NCBI GenBank assembly: GCA_003241785.1
Contig: QFPW01000018.1
Location: 38,752 to 102,751, forward strand
Origin: Rhodovulum sulfidophilum
GTDB taxonomy: Bacteria > Pseudomonadota > Alphaproteobacteria > Rhodobacterales > Rhodobacteraceae
Reading direction: 5' to 3'
Length of the DNA: 64,000 nucleotides
The translations under genes were made by a program, and so were the position numbers. The notes below the pieces were generated by a model. The model did not search any database. It had not been told where the DNA came from and saw only the letters and a list, made by a program, of their open reading frames with translations. Positions 33,601 through 42,846 of this stretch are shown piece after piece (positions within the stretch are counted from its first letter, which is position 1; each line of letters opens with the position of its first letter).

Positions 33601-33631
33601 CACGCGGTCCCTCGAAGGGAGCGGTGGTGGT

Positions 33632-33898
33632 TCAGGCGCCGAGCGCCTGGACCCGGCTCGCCAGGCGCGAAACCTTGCGGCTCGCGGTGTTCTTGTGGGT
33701 CACGCCCTTGGTGACGCCGCGCATGATCTCGGGCTGTGCGACGCGCAGCGCCTCGGCGGCGACGGCCTTGTCACCCCCGGCGATGGCTTCCTCGACCTTC
33801 CGGATGAAGGTGCGGATGCGCGAACGGCGGGCCTTGTTGACTTCCGTGCGGCGCTCGGTCTGGCGCGCGCGCTTCTTAGAGGACGGCGAATTTGCCAT
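33632..33898 (-). CDS. rpsT: 30S ribosomal protein S20
   Basis: 88 aa, basic. MANSPSSKKRARQTERRTEV is the family N-terminus, and the C-terminus is HKNTASRKVSRLASRVQ. It binds 16S rRNA early in 30S assembly. It sits upstream of dnaA, as in other Rhodobacterales, and is followed by a clear terminator. Confidence 0.98.
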   Translation of the reverse strand: MANSPSSKKRARQTERRTEVNKARRSRIRTFIRKVEEAIAGGDKAVAAEALRVAQPEIMRGVTKGVTHKNTASRKVSRLASRVQALGA

Positions 33899-34012
33899 GT
33901 ATGAGTGTCCGTGTGTCGGTCGATTTGGATCAGGGCGCGTCTCTAGCTCCGGGTCCTCGCGGAGTCAACGGCTTTTGTCCCCGACCCGGCGCAATCCCGC
34001 GGCCTCCCCGGC

Positions 34013-34789
34013 TCAGCGGCCGTTGAACTTCGGCGCGCGCTTCTCGAGGAAGGCCGTCATGCCCTCCTTCTGGTCCTCGGTCGCGAACAGCGCCTGGAAC
34101 ATGCGCCGCTCGAAGAGCAGCCCCTCGCGCAGCGATCCCTCGGTCGCCCGCGCGACCGATTCCTTCGCGGCGCGGACCGCGATCGGCGATTTCGCCGCGA
34201 TCTTGCGCGCGACGGCGGTCGCCTCGGCGACCAGATCCGCCGCCGGCACGACCCGGCTCGCGAGCCCGGCCCGCTCGGCTTCCTCGGCCTCCATGAACCG
34301 CCCGGTCAGCACCATCTCCATCGCCTTCGACCGGCCGACGAGCCGGGTCAGCCGCTGGGTCCCGCCGAGGCCCGGAAGGATGCCGAGGTTGATCTCCGGC
34401 TGGCCGAACTTCGCGGTATCCGCCGCGAGGATGAAGTCGCACATCATCGCGAGCTCGCAGCCGCCGCCGAGGCAGTAGCCCGCGACCGCCGCGATGACCG
34501 GCTTGCGGCAGCGGGTGATCGCCTCGGTCGAGGCGGTGAACATGTCCTCGGTGAAAGTGTCGACGAAGCTCTTGCCCGCCATCTCCTTGATGTCCGCCCC
34601 GGCGGCGAAGGCCTTTTCCGAGCCGGTGACGACGATCGCGTGGACCCCGGGATCGGCGTCCATCGCGCCGAGCGCCGCGGCGAGCTCGCCGAGCAGGGTC
34701 GAATTGAGCGCGTTCAGCGCCTCGGGCCGGTTCAGCCGGATCGTCCCGACCTTGTCCTCCACCGCGACCAACAGCGTCTGATATTCCAC
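34013..34789 (-). CDS. enoyl-CoA hydratase
   Basis: 258 aa crotonase, the exact usual length. It contains NRPEALNALNS and the oxyanion-hole segment EKAFAAGADIKEMA near residue 60. The catalytic Glu pair lies in CLGGGCELAMMCDF near 105-115 and NLGILPGLGGTQRL near 133. It hydrates trans-2-enoyl-CoA in fatty-acid or branched-chain oxidation. The GTG start at 34789, with GGGGAG just upstream, is chosen over longer in-frame starts. It lies between rpsT and mutM, all on the minus strand. Confidence 0.92.
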   Translation of the reverse strand: MEYQTLLVAVEDKVGTIRLNRPEALNALNSTLLGELAAALGAMDADPGVHAIVVTGSEKAFAAGADIKEMAGKSFVDTFTEDMFTASTEAITRCRKPVIAAVAGYCLGGGCELAMMCDFILAADTAKFGQPEINLGILPGLGGTQRLTRLVGRSKAMEMVLTGRFMEAEEAERAGLASRVVPAADLVAEATAVARKIAAKSPIAVRAAKESVARATEGSLREGLLFERRMFQALFATEDQKEGMTAFLEKRAPKFNGR

Positions 34790-34834
34790 CTGCCCGCTCC
34801 CCCTCTGCCTGGCGCGGGCCAAGATGGCGCGCGC

Positions 34835-35707
34835 TCAGGCGGGGATCAACCCCGGCTGGCAGGCGGGGCAGAAGAAGGTCGAGCGGCCGGCCTGGACGAT
34901 GCGCGCGATCTCCCCGCCGCAGCGCGGGCAGGGCGCGCCCTCGCGGCCGTAGACCGCGAAGGAATGCTGGAAATAGCCGAGCTCGCCATCGGCCCGGCGA
35001 TAGTCGCGGAGCGAGGAGCCGCCGGCGGCGATCGCCTCGACCAGCACCTCGCGGATCGCCCGGGTCAGCGCGACGATCTCAGCCTCCGCGAGGCTTCCCG
35101 CGAGCCGGGCGGGGCCGATTCCGGCGCGCCAGAGCGCCTCGCAGACATAGATGTTGCCGAGCCCCGCGACGAGCCGCTGGTCGAGCAGCGCCGCCTTGAC
35201 CGGGGTGCGCTTCCCCGCGAACCGGGCGGCGAGGAAGGCCGCGTCGAAGGCGTTGCCGAGCGGCTCGGGCCCGAGCCCCGCGAGCAGCCGGTGGGCGTCG
35301 ATGGAATCGGTGGGCCAGAGGTCCATCGCCCCGAACCGGCGCGCGTCGTTCATCGTGACCCGCGCGCCGCCCTCGAGGTCGAGCACGACGTGATCGTGCG
35401 GCAGCGGCGCCGGATGGTCGTGGTGGAACGCGCCCAGCGCCTCCCGCCCCTCGGCGCCGGAGACGAGCATCCGCCCGGACATGCCGAGATGGACGATCAG
35501 CGTCTCGCCCCGGTCGAGCGCGAGCAGCAGGTATTTCGAGCGCCGGCCGAGCGTCGTCACCCGCGCGCCGGTCAGCCGCTCGGCCATGCGCGGCGGAAAC
35601 GGCCAGCGCAGATCGGGCCGGCGGGTCTCGGCGCGCAGGATCAGGCGGCCGGCCATCACCGGCTCGAGGCCGCGGCGGACGGTTTCGACTTCGGGCAGTT
35701 CGGGCAC
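34835..35707 (-). CDS. mutM: formamidopyrimidine-DNA glycosylase MutM
   Basis: 290 aa. The start is a GTG giving (M)PELPEVETVRRGLEPVMAG, with catalytic Pro2 and Glu3. A helix-two-turn-helix segment is near residue 150, GLGNIYVCEALW near 175. The C-terminal zinc finger is APCPRCGGEI...FFCPACQPG. It removes oxidised purines such as 8-oxoguanine. The frame stays open far upstream without a start site, so that part is not coding. It is divergent from ubiE. Confidence 0.96.
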   Translation of the reverse strand: MPELPEVETVRRGLEPVMAGRLILRAETRRPDLRWPFPPRMAERLTGARVTTLGRRSKYLLLALDRGETLIVHLGMSGRMLVSGAEGREALGAFHHDHPAPLPHDHVVLDLEGGARVTMNDARRFGAMDLWPTDSIDAHRLLAGLGPEPLGNAFDAAFLAARFAGKRTPVKAALLDQRLVAGLGNIYVCEALWRAGIGPARLAGSLAEAEIVALTRAIREVLVEAIAAGGSSLRDYRRADGELGYFQHSFAVYGREGAPCPRCGGEIARIVQAGRSTFFCPACQPGLIPA

Positions 35708-35821
35708 GGGCGTTCTCCGGTCGGGCCAGGCCGCGGGCGCGCGCCCCGGTCGCCGCGCGCTTGTCTCCGCGCGCCGCGACCATATAAGCAGGGGCGCCAT
35801 CGACAGAAAGGCCTCCGGCCC

Positions 35822-36589
35822 ATGCCACGCGACCCCCGCGACCCCGCCGCCTCCGAGACGCATTTCGGCTTCGAGACGATTCCGGAGGCCGAGAAGGCGA
35901 AACGCGTGCACGGCGTCTTCACCTCCGTCGCCTCGAAATACGACGTGATGAACGACGCGATGAGCCTCGGGATCCACCGGCTGTGGAAGGATGCGATGCT
36001 CGACTGGCTGGCGCCCCGGCCGGGGACGCGGCTACTCGACGTCGCGGGCGGCACCGGCGACATCGCCTTCCGCTATCTCGCCCGCGTGAAGGGCGACGCG
36101 CATGCCACGGTCTGCGACATGACCGAGTCGATGCTCGTGGAGGGCCGCAAGCGCGCCGAGGCGGGGGAATACGCGGGCCGGCTTGACTGGGTGACCGGCG
36201 ACGCGATGGCCCTGCCTTTCCGGGACGCGGGCTTCGACGCCTACACGATCTCCTTCGGAATAAGGAACGTGACCCGGATCGAGGAGGCGCTGGCCGAGGC
36301 CTACCGGGTGCTGCGCCCCGGCGGCAGGCTGATGGTGCTCGAATTCTCGCGTGTGCCCAACGACATGCTGCGCTGGATCTACGACCGCTATTCCTTCAAC
36401 CTGATCCCGCCGATGGGCAAGGTGATCACCGGCGACGCGGCGAGCTACCAGTATCTCGTCGAGTCGATCCGCCGCTTCCCGCCGCAGGAGCGCTTCGCCG
36501 AGATGATCCGCGCCGCGGGCTTCGACCTCGTGAAATACCGCGACCTCTCGATGGGGATCGCGGCGCTGCACTCCGGCTGGAAGGTCTGA
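35822..36589 (+). CDS. ubiE: ubiquinone biosynthesis C-methyltransferase UbiE
   Basis: 255 aa. SAM-dependent methyltransferase with motif I LLDVAGGTGDIAFRYL near residue 66 and the UbiE signature VMNDAMSLGIHRLWKDAML near 40. The second signature is RVLRPGGRLMVLEFSRVPN. It methylates the demethoxyubiquinol/demethylmenaquinol ring. The start at 35822 is the first ATG after mutM's divergent start. It shares one base with ubiB (TGATG). Confidence 0.96.
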   Translation: MPRDPRDPAASETHFGFETIPEAEKAKRVHGVFTSVASKYDVMNDAMSLGIHRLWKDAMLDWLAPRPGTRLLDVAGGTGDIAFRYLARVKGDAHATVCDMTESMLVEGRKRAEAGEYAGRLDWVTGDAMALPFRDAGFDAYTISFGIRNVTRIEEALAEAYRVLRPGGRLMVLEFSRVPNDMLRWIYDRYSFNLIPPMGKVITGDAASYQYLVESIRRFPPQERFAEMIRAAGFDLVKYRDLSMGIAALHSGWKV

Positions 36590-38115
36590 TGCGGGGTCCG
36601 CACAACCTCTGGCGGCTGATCCGGACCGGCGCCACCTTCGAGCGGACGGGCGCGATGGAGACCGTGCTCGAGGCCCTCGACGCGCCGCCCTCGCTCCGGA
36701 TCGCCGCGCGCGTGCTCGGCTGGCCGTTCCAGTGGTTCGGCCTGCGCGGCGACCCGGGCCAGCCGCCGATCGTGCGCGCGCTGACCGCGCTCGGCCCCGC
36801 CTACATCAAGTTCGGCCAGGTCCTCTCGACCCGGCCCGACATCGTCGGCAACGAGATCTCCGAGCAGCTCAGGGTGTTGCAGGACAAGCTGCCGCCCTTC
36901 CCGATCGCGGAGGCGCGCGCCGCGATCGCGCGCGAATTCGGCGTCGACGCCGACGCGCTCTTCTCGGAGTTCAGCCCGCCGGTCGCCGCGGCCTCGCTCG
37001 CGCAGGTGCATCGCGCGACGCTGCGCGAGGACGGCCGCTCGGTCGCGGTCAAGGTGCTGCGGCCCGGCATCGAGCGCGCCTTCCTGCGCGACGTCGACGC
37101 CTTCTACCTCGCCGCCTGGATGATCGAGAACCTCGTGCCCTTCACCCGGCGCCTCAGGCCCCGCGCGGTGATCGAGCATTTCGAGGGCGTCGTGCAGGGC
37201 GAGCTCGATCTCCGGATGGAGGCGGCGGCGGCCTCCGAATACCGCGCGACGACCGAGAGCGACGCGGGCTTCCGCGTGCCGGCCGTGATCTGGCCGGCCT
37301 CGGGGCGCCGGGTGATGACGCTCGAATGGGTCGCCGGCATCAACATCGGCGACGTGGCCGCGCTCCGCGCGAGCGGGACCGACCTCACCGAGCTGTCGCA
37401 CCGGGTGATTCAGACCTTCCTCACCCAGGCGCTGCGCGACGGCTTCTTCCACGCCGACATGCACCAGGGCAATCTGAAGCTCGGGCCCGACGGCGCGCTG
37501 GTGGCGCTCGACTTCGGCATCATGGGGCGGATCGACGCCTATACCCGGCGCGTCTACGCCGAGATCCTCTACGGCTTCCTGCGCCGCGACTACAACCGCG
37601 TCGCCGAGGTGCATTTCGAGGCGGGCTACGTGCCCCCCGACCGCGACGTCGCGGAATTCGCCCAGGCGCTGCGCGCGGTCGGCGAGCCGATCTTCGGCCA
37701 TGACGCGACGCGGATCTCGATGGCGCGGCTGCTCGCGCATCTCTTCGAGGTCACCGAGCGGTTCGGGATGGAGACGCGGACCGAGCTCATCCTGCTCCAG
37801 CGCACGATGGTGGTGGTCGAGGGCGTGTCGCGCAGCCTCGATCCCTCGCTCAACATGTGGGAGACGGCGCGGCCGGTCGTGACCGACTACATCGTCTCCA
37901 ACATCGGCCCCCGCGCGACCGCGCGCGACCTCGTGGCGACCCTGCGCGTGCTGTCGCGGTTCGGGCCGCGGCTGCCGGCGCTCGCGGAATCGGCGCTGAC
38001 CCGGCTTTCCTTCGACGCCCCGGCGCGTCCGGCGCGCGTCATTCCGGGCTGGGTCTACGGCCTCGGCGGGGCGGTGCTCGGCGCCGGGCTCGTGGCACTC
38101 GGCAGCCTTCTCTAG
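36589..38115 (+). CDS. ubiB: ubiquinone biosynthesis protein UbiB (ABC1/ADCK-like atypical kinase)
   Basis: 508 aa. The KxGQ motif is in AYIKFGQVLSTRPDIVG at residues 74-77, and the invariant Glu/Lys segments include RSVAVKVLRPGIE. FHADMHQGNLKL and ALDFGIMGRID form the catalytic-like loop. A C-terminal hydrophobic helix (about residues 488-508) anchors it. UbiB is needed for aerobic ubiquinone synthesis, probably by lipid handling rather than hydroxylation. It is coupled to ubiE. Confidence 0.95.
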   Translation: MRGPHNLWRLIRTGATFERTGAMETVLEALDAPPSLRIAARVLGWPFQWFGLRGDPGQPPIVRALTALGPAYIKFGQVLSTRPDIVGNEISEQLRVLQDKLPPFPIAEARAAIAREFGVDADALFSEFSPPVAAASLAQVHRATLREDGRSVAVKVLRPGIERAFLRDVDAFYLAAWMIENLVPFTRRLRPRAVIEHFEGVVQGELDLRMEAAAASEYRATTESDAGFRVPAVIWPASGRRVMTLEWVAGINIGDVAALRASGTDLTELSHRVIQTFLTQALRDGFFHADMHQGNLKLGPDGALVALDFGIMGRIDAYTRRVYAEILYGFLRRDYNRVAEVHFEAGYVPPDRDVAEFAQALRAVGEPIFGHDATRISMARLLAHLFEVTERFGMETRTELILLQRTMVVVEGVSRSLDPSLNMWETARPVVTDYIVSNIGPRATARDLVATLRVLSRFGPRLPALAESALTRLSFDAPARPARVIPGWVYGLGGAVLGAGLVALGSLL

Positions 38116-38276
38116 CCCCCGCCGATCGCGGGGCCCGGGCATCGGCGGAAATCCGCCGGACCGCTCTGCGACAAATAGCCGCCGTGGCCTGTTACGAGAT
38201 CGTGATCGTCCCGATATGGGCGCGGATTGCAACGAAGGCGGCCTCGAGCGCCGCCGATCCAACGTCCGGAGGTTCC

Positions 38277-39341
38277 GTGAGTCAGACAAGCGCAGCGCCC
38301 GCATCGTCGACCCTATCCTATTTCAAATGGGCGTTCATCGTCACCGTCATCGGCCTCGCGCTCGGCGCCATCGTCGGCTGGGCCTATACCGGCACGATCC
38401 CCGGAACGCTCTCGATCTTCTTCATCTGCGCGGTGCTCGCCGTCCTCGAGATCTCGCTTTCCTTCGACAACGCGGTCGTGAACGCGAACAAGCTCAAGAC
38501 CATGACCCCGGTCTGGCAGCGGCGCTTCCTCACCTGGGGCATCCTGATCGCCGTCTTCGGCATGCGGATCATCTTCCCCGTGCTGATCGTGGTGGTGGCC
38601 GCCGGCGTCGGCCCGATCTCGGCGCTCGATCTCGCGATCAACCGGCCCCAGGAATACGCGGCGATCATGCACGAGGCGCATCTCGGCATCGCGGCCTTCG
38701 GCGGCAGCTTCCTCATGATGGTCGCGCTCGCCTATTTCTTCGACAAGGACAAGGACGTCCACTGGGTGAAGCCGATCGAGCGCCGCCTCGCCAGCGCCGC
38801 GGACATGCGCGGCGTCGAGATCACCTTCGTGCTCCTGATGATCGTGCTCTTCACCAATCTGGTCGGGCCGGAGCGCGGCTGGGAGTTCATGACCGCGGCG
38901 ATCTGGGGCCTCATCACCTTCCTCGTGGTCGACGTCGCGCGGCACATGCTCGACAAGGCGGACCAGGCGCTCGACGCGGCGGCCAAGGGCGGCATGGGCG
39001 CCTTCCTCTACCTCGAGGTGCTCGACGCCAGCTTCTCCTTCGACGGGGTGATCGGCGCCTTCGCGCTGACGCAGAACCTCTTCATCATCGCGATCGGCCT
39101 CGGCATCGGCGCGATGTACGTCCGCTCGATGACCATCATGCTGGTCGAGCGGGGCACGCTCGCCGAGTACCGCTACCTCGAGCACGGCGCGTTCTACGCG
39201 ATCTTCATCCTCGGCATCATCATGTACTGCCAGACGATGGTGCATATCCCCGAGGTGATCACCGGACTCGGCGGCGCGGCCCTGATCGGCATCGCGCTCC
39301 TCTCCTCGATCCGCCACAACAAGCGGCACGGCCACGGCTGA
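38277..39341 (+). CDS. TerC-like/DUF475 integral membrane protein
   Basis: 354 aa with about eight to nine hydrophobic segments. Two inverted-like motifs carry acidic residues in helices: EISLSFDNAVVNANKL near residue 60 and VLDASFSFDGVIGAFALT near 250. This pair is typical of TerC-related transporters, some of which export manganese or are linked to tellurite resistance. A GTG start at 38277 has GGAGG only 4 nt before it. It stands alone after ubiB; a 5' extension of the frame lacks support. The metal is unknown. Confidence 0.85.
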   Translation: MSQTSAAPASSTLSYFKWAFIVTVIGLALGAIVGWAYTGTIPGTLSIFFICAVLAVLEISLSFDNAVVNANKLKTMTPVWQRRFLTWGILIAVFGMRIIFPVLIVVVAAGVGPISALDLAINRPQEYAAIMHEAHLGIAAFGGSFLMMVALAYFFDKDKDVHWVKPIERRLASAADMRGVEITFVLLMIVLFTNLVGPERGWEFMTAAIWGLITFLVVDVARHMLDKADQALDAAAKGGMGAFLYLEVLDASFSFDGVIGAFALTQNLFIIAIGLGIGAMYVRSMTIMLVERGTLAEYRYLEHGAFYAIFILGIIMYCQTMVHIPEVITGLGGAALIGIALLSSIRHNKRHGHG

Positions 39342-39350
39342 GCCGCCGAC

Positions 39351-39382
39351 CCGCGGTCCCCGGGGCGACCGGGGGGCCGCGG
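39351..39382 (+). terminator. possible terminator after the DUF475 gene
   Basis: CCGCGG at 39351-39356 and 39377-39382, extended inward by CCCC/GGGG, makes an 11-bp stem. No T-run follows. Confidence 0.4.
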
Positions 39383-39407
39383 CCACCATGCCGGGAGGGC
39401 TCGGACG

Positions 39408-39878
39408 ATGACGGGCGGCGGCGCCGGGAGACCGCGGAAACCTCCCGCGGCGGCCGAGGGATCGGCCACCGCGCAGCCCGTCCTGCTCTCGGGCGGCAAC
39501 CCCCAGATCGCGAAGGGCTACGGCGAGGCCCCGGTCCGGGCCTATATCGACGCGATGCCGGGCTGGAAACAGGCGGTCGGCCACCGGATCGACGCGCTCG
39601 TCGTCGCGGCGGTGCCCGGGGTCCGCAAGGCGGTGAAGTGGAACTCCCCCTTCTACGGCGCCGCCGAGGCGGAGGGCTGGTTCCTCAGCTACCACTGCTT
39701 CGCCAGATACGTGAAGGTGACCTTCTTCCAGGGCGCGGGGCTCGATCCCCAGCCGCCCGGCAGGTCGAAATATCCGGCGGTGCGCTATCTCGACATCCGC
39801 GAGACCGACACGCTCGACGAGGCGCTCCTCACCGCCTGGATCCGCCAGGCGAGCGCGCTGCCCGGCGAGCGGCTCTGA
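39408..39878 (+). CDS. DUF1801 (YdhG/YjbR-like fold) protein
   Basis: 156 aa. Core segments YIDAMPGWKQAVGHRIDALVV, VRKAVKWNSPFYGAA, WFLSYHCFARYVKVTFFQGA and KYPAVRYLDIRE match the DUF1801 pattern (iron-chaperone-like fold). No biochemical role is firmly known. The N-terminal 35 residues are low-complexity. GGGAGGG precedes the ATG. It stands alone between the DUF475 gene and a Rieske oxygenase gene. Confidence 0.8.
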   Translation: MTGGGAGRPRKPPAAAEGSATAQPVLLSGGNPQIAKGYGEAPVRAYIDAMPGWKQAVGHRIDALVVAAVPGVRKAVKWNSPFYGAAEAEGWFLSYHCFARYVKVTFFQGAGLDPQPPGRSKYPAVRYLDIRETDTLDEALLTAWIRQASALPGERL

Positions 39879-39892
39879 GCGCATATTTGGCT

Positions 39893-39915
39893 TTGCCTAA
39901 TCTCTCCTAAGGCAA
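39893..39915. promoter_or_regulatory. inverted repeat upstream of the Rieske oxygenase gene
   Basis: TTGCC and GGCAA are separated by 13 nt in an AT-rich patch of the 230-bp gap, followed by TATTTT. It could be a promoter or operator for the oxygenase gene. The rest of the gap is GC-rich with no further signal. Confidence 0.3.
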
Positions 39916-40108
39916 GTTCTATTTTACCGAACTTCGCGGACGCGGCATGCTGCCCTGGACCCGGGCGCGCGCCCGAGGGAGAGAAGGGCCAGCGCGACCC
40001 GCGCCGATCCCGGGCCGGCGGGGAGACATCCGCCGGGCTTCGGGGTAGGATGCCGGGACAGGCCGCGCCGGTCGCCACGCCAAGCCCAAAGCCCGCGGAG
40101 CACGCCCG

Positions 40109-41239
40109 ATGACACGTATGGACAGCCTCGACCCGATCGCCGCGCTCCAGGCCACCGCCGCCCGCCCGTTCGAGCAGGCGATGGCGATGCCGCCCGCGAT
40201 CTACACCTCCGAGGCGGTCTGCGCCGCCGAGAAGGACCGCATCTTCTCCCGCGACTGGGTCTGCGTCGGCCGCGCCCAGTCGCTGGCGAAGCCCGGCGAC
40301 TACCTCACCTACGACCTCGCGGGCCAGCCGATCATCGTCGTGCGCGACCAGGAGGGCGGGATCCGCGCGCTCTCGAACGTCTGCCTGCACCGGATGTCGA
40401 CGCTGCTGACCGGCACGGGCAACAAGCGGCTGATCTCCTGCCCCTACCACGCCTGGACCTACAACCTCGACGGCACGCTCCGGGGCGCGCCCTACATGAC
40501 CAGGAACGAGTGCTTCCACCGCGAGGGGCTCCGGCTGCCGACGATCCGCTCCGAGGTCTGGCTCGGCTGGATCTTCGTCACGCTGAACGCCGAGGCCGAG
40601 CCGGTCGCGACCCGGCTCGCGAAGCTCGCCGGCGAGATCGCGCCGTTCGGGATGGAGGACTACGTCGAGTTCTTCCGCGAGGAGCATGTCTGGGACACCA
40701 ACTGGAAGGTGCTCGCCGAGAATTTCATGGAGAGCTATCACCTGCCCGCCTGCCACGCGGCCACGATCGGCGGCGTATCGAAGATCGCCGATTACGACAT
40801 GCCCGAGGGCGAGCCCGCGTATAACATCCACTTCATCTCGAAGGACCCGAAGTTCCGCCTCGCCTGCGCCCATCCGTCGAACACGACGCTGGAAGGCGAA
40901 TGGCGCACGCGCAACGCGATCTTCTCGGTCTATCCCTCGCTGATGATCACCGTGACGCCCGGCTATTTCTGGTATCTCTCGATGCAGCCTGTCACCGCGG
41001 GCCAGGTCCATATCATCTTCGGCGGCGGTTTTTCGCCCGATTTCGCGGCCGATCCCGACGCCGGGAGCATGATCGCCGAGGTGAAGACCCTGCTCGACGC
41101 GGTGAACGTCGAGGATCGCGGCTGCACCGAGCGCGTGTTCAAGGGCGTCTCCTCGCGCCTCGCCGCCGCCGGTCCGATGAGCCACCTCGAGCGCCCGCTC
41201 TACGATTTCACGCGCTATCTGGCGGACCGTCTCGCGTAG
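40109..41239 (+). CDS. Rieske non-heme iron oxygenase, alpha subunit
   Basis: 376 aa. The Rieske [2Fe-2S] ligands are CLHR and CPYH (about residues 92 and 111). The mononuclear iron site has ENFMESYHLPACH near residue 205. The size and fold suit the group that demethylates quaternary amines (choline/betaine/stachydrine type) or hydroxylates aromatic acids; sequence alone cannot tell which. No reductase is adjacent. GGAG precedes the ATG. Its TAG stop lies inside a repeat border, where the coding frame meets the GGTGGGCG repeat. Confidence 0.88.
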   Translation: MTRMDSLDPIAALQATAARPFEQAMAMPPAIYTSEAVCAAEKDRIFSRDWVCVGRAQSLAKPGDYLTYDLAGQPIIVVRDQEGGIRALSNVCLHRMSTLLTGTGNKRLISCPYHAWTYNLDGTLRGAPYMTRNECFHREGLRLPTIRSEVWLGWIFVTLNAEAEPVATRLAKLAGEIAPFGMEDYVEFFREEHVWDTNWKVLAENFMESYHLPACHAATIGGVSKIADYDMPEGEPAYNIHFISKDPKFRLACAHPSNTTLEGEWRTRNAIFSVYPSLMITVTPGYFWYLSMQPVTAGQVHIIFGGGFSPDFAADPDAGSMIAEVKTLLDAVNVEDRGCTERVFKGVSSRLAAAGPMSHLERPLYDFTRYLADRLA

Positions 41240-41357
41240 GGTGGGCGATTCCGCCCACCATCCGACGCCTCCCCCTGGCGCGAACGCCGGGGTGACACGC
41301 GGGGAACGTGGCGCGAGGACCGGGCGTCGGATGGTGGGCGGAATCGCCCACCCTACG
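41235..41357. repeat. REP-like inverted pair with 35-bp arms, GGTGGGCG type
   Basis: Arms 41235-41269 and 41323-41357 are exact reverse complements, each holding GGTGGGCG-NNNN-CGCCCACC and bounded by CGTAG or CTACG. The TAG stops of both convergent neighbours (41237-41239 plus strand, 41353-41355 minus strand) lie in the repeat borders. It can form a very strong hairpin and act as a bidirectional terminator. Confidence 0.9.
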
Positions 41358-42615
41358 GGTCGCCGCGCATCGTCTCCTTCTGCGTGATCAGCCGGGCGCT
41401 GTTCTGGCCGCTGACGAAGGCCCAGAGCCAGCTCGCGGCGACCGCGAGGCGGCTCCGCGCGCCGATCAGGAAGTAGACATGGGCGATCCCCCAGATCCAC
41501 CAGGCGATCCAGCCGGTGAGCCGGATCCGGCCGAAGTCGATCACCGCCGAGCTGCGCCCCACGGTCGCGAGATTGCCGGAATGGCGGTAGGCGAAGGCGG
41601 CGGGCGCCGGGCGGCCGGCGAGCCGGGCGCGGAGCACCCTGGCGACATAGGCGCCCTGCTGCTTCGCGGCCGGCGCGATCCCCGGCACCGGCTTGCCGCC
41701 GCTCTCGACATGCGCGGTATCGCCGATCACGAAGATCTCCGGCCGTCCCGGCACGGTCAGCCCCGGCTCGACCAGCACGCGTCCGGCGCGGTCCGCGGCC
41801 GCGTCGAGCCAGCGCGCGGCGGCCGAGGCCTGCACCCCCGCGGCCCAGATCACGGTGCGCGCCGGCACGGCTTCCTCGCCGATCCGGATGCCGTCGTCGT
41901 CGCAGGCGGTCACCGGGGCGCCGACGCGCACCTCGGCGCCGAGCCGCGTCAGCGCGCGCGCCGCGTAGTCGGAAAGCTCCGGCGGGAAGGCGGGCAGCAC
42001 CCGGGGCCCGGCCTCGACCAGGATCACCTTCGCGCGGCGGGTATCGATGTTGCGGAACTCGCGCGGCAGGGTCTTCTGCGCCAGCTCGGCGATGATGCCG
42101 GTGAGCTCGACCCCGGTCGGGCCGCCGCCGATCACGCAGAAGGTCATCAGCGCGTCGCGCGCCGCCGGATCGGTCTCGCGCTCGGCGTGCTCGAAGGCCA
42201 GCAGCAGGCGGCGGCGGATGGTCGTCGCATCCTCGAGCGTCTTGAGGCCCGGCGCCGAGGGCTCCCATTCGTCATGGCCGAAATAGGCGTGCCGCGCCCC
42301 GGTGGCGAGCACCAGCGTGTCATAGCCGACCGCCGCGCCGTCGCGCAGCAGCACCTCGCGCCGCGCCGCGTCGACGCCCCGGACCTCGCCGAGGATCGTC
42401 GTGACCTCGGGCCGGTCGCGGAACAGCCGGCGGATCGGCCAGGCGATCTCCGAGGTCGCGAGCAGCGTGGTCGCGACCTGATAGAGCAGCGGCTGGAACA
42501 GGTGATGGTTGCGCCGGTCGATGATCGTGATCCGGACCGGCGCGCCCTTCAGGTCGCGGGCGAGCTGGAGGCCCGCGAAACCGGCCCCGACGATGACGAC
42601 ATGATGCTCCGACAT
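41353..42615 (-). CDS. ndh: type II NADH dehydrogenase (NDH-2)
   Basis: 420 aa single-subunit NADH:quinone oxidoreductase. FAD motif VIVGAGFAGLQLARDL is at residue 6 and the NADH motif VIGGGPTGVELTGIIAEL near 160. EIFVIGDTAHVE is the second FAD contact. Quinone-side AAKQQGAYVA and a C-terminal membrane-associated helix (WIAWWIWGIAHVYFLIGAR) follow. It does not pump protons. Its stop codon is supplied by the repeat border. It is divergent from the lytic transglycosylase. Confidence 0.92.
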   Translation of the reverse strand: MSEHHVVIVGAGFAGLQLARDLKGAPVRITIIDRRNHHLFQPLLYQVATTLLATSEIAWPIRRLFRDRPEVTTILGEVRGVDAARREVLLRDGAAVGYDTLVLATGARHAYFGHDEWEPSAPGLKTLEDATTIRRRLLLAFEHAERETDPAARDALMTFCVIGGGPTGVELTGIIAELAQKTLPREFRNIDTRRAKVILVEAGPRVLPAFPPELSDYAARALTRLGAEVRVGAPVTACDDDGIRIGEEAVPARTVIWAAGVQASAAARWLDAAADRAGRVLVEPGLTVPGRPEIFVIGDTAHVESGGKPVPGIAPAAKQQGAYVARVLRARLAGRPAPAAFAYRHSGNLATVGRSSAVIDFGRIRLTGWIAWWIWGIAHVYFLIGARSRLAVAASWLWAFVSGQNSARLITQKETMRGDP

Positions 42616-42846
42616 GGGCGTGCTCCGGTCCCCGGTGATGCTCTCGGGCGCGGTGATCGTCGCGCTTCCGGAGACCGGCGGTCCCGCGCCCGGCGCGACG
42701 ACTGCCTCGGCTGGGTCCTGACATAGTCCACCCGACCCGGGCCCGAAAGGGTCCCAAAGTCGATAGCCGCCATGCGCGCGCGGCGCCGTTCATCCCGACG
42801 CGGGCGCCCCCTCGCCAAGCGGGGCGCGGCCTCCTATCGTGCCGCC

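Noticed and set aside
33159..33631. Replication origin between dnaA and rpsT
   Set aside because: No cluster of DnaA boxes and no AT-rich unwinding element of useful length was seen.
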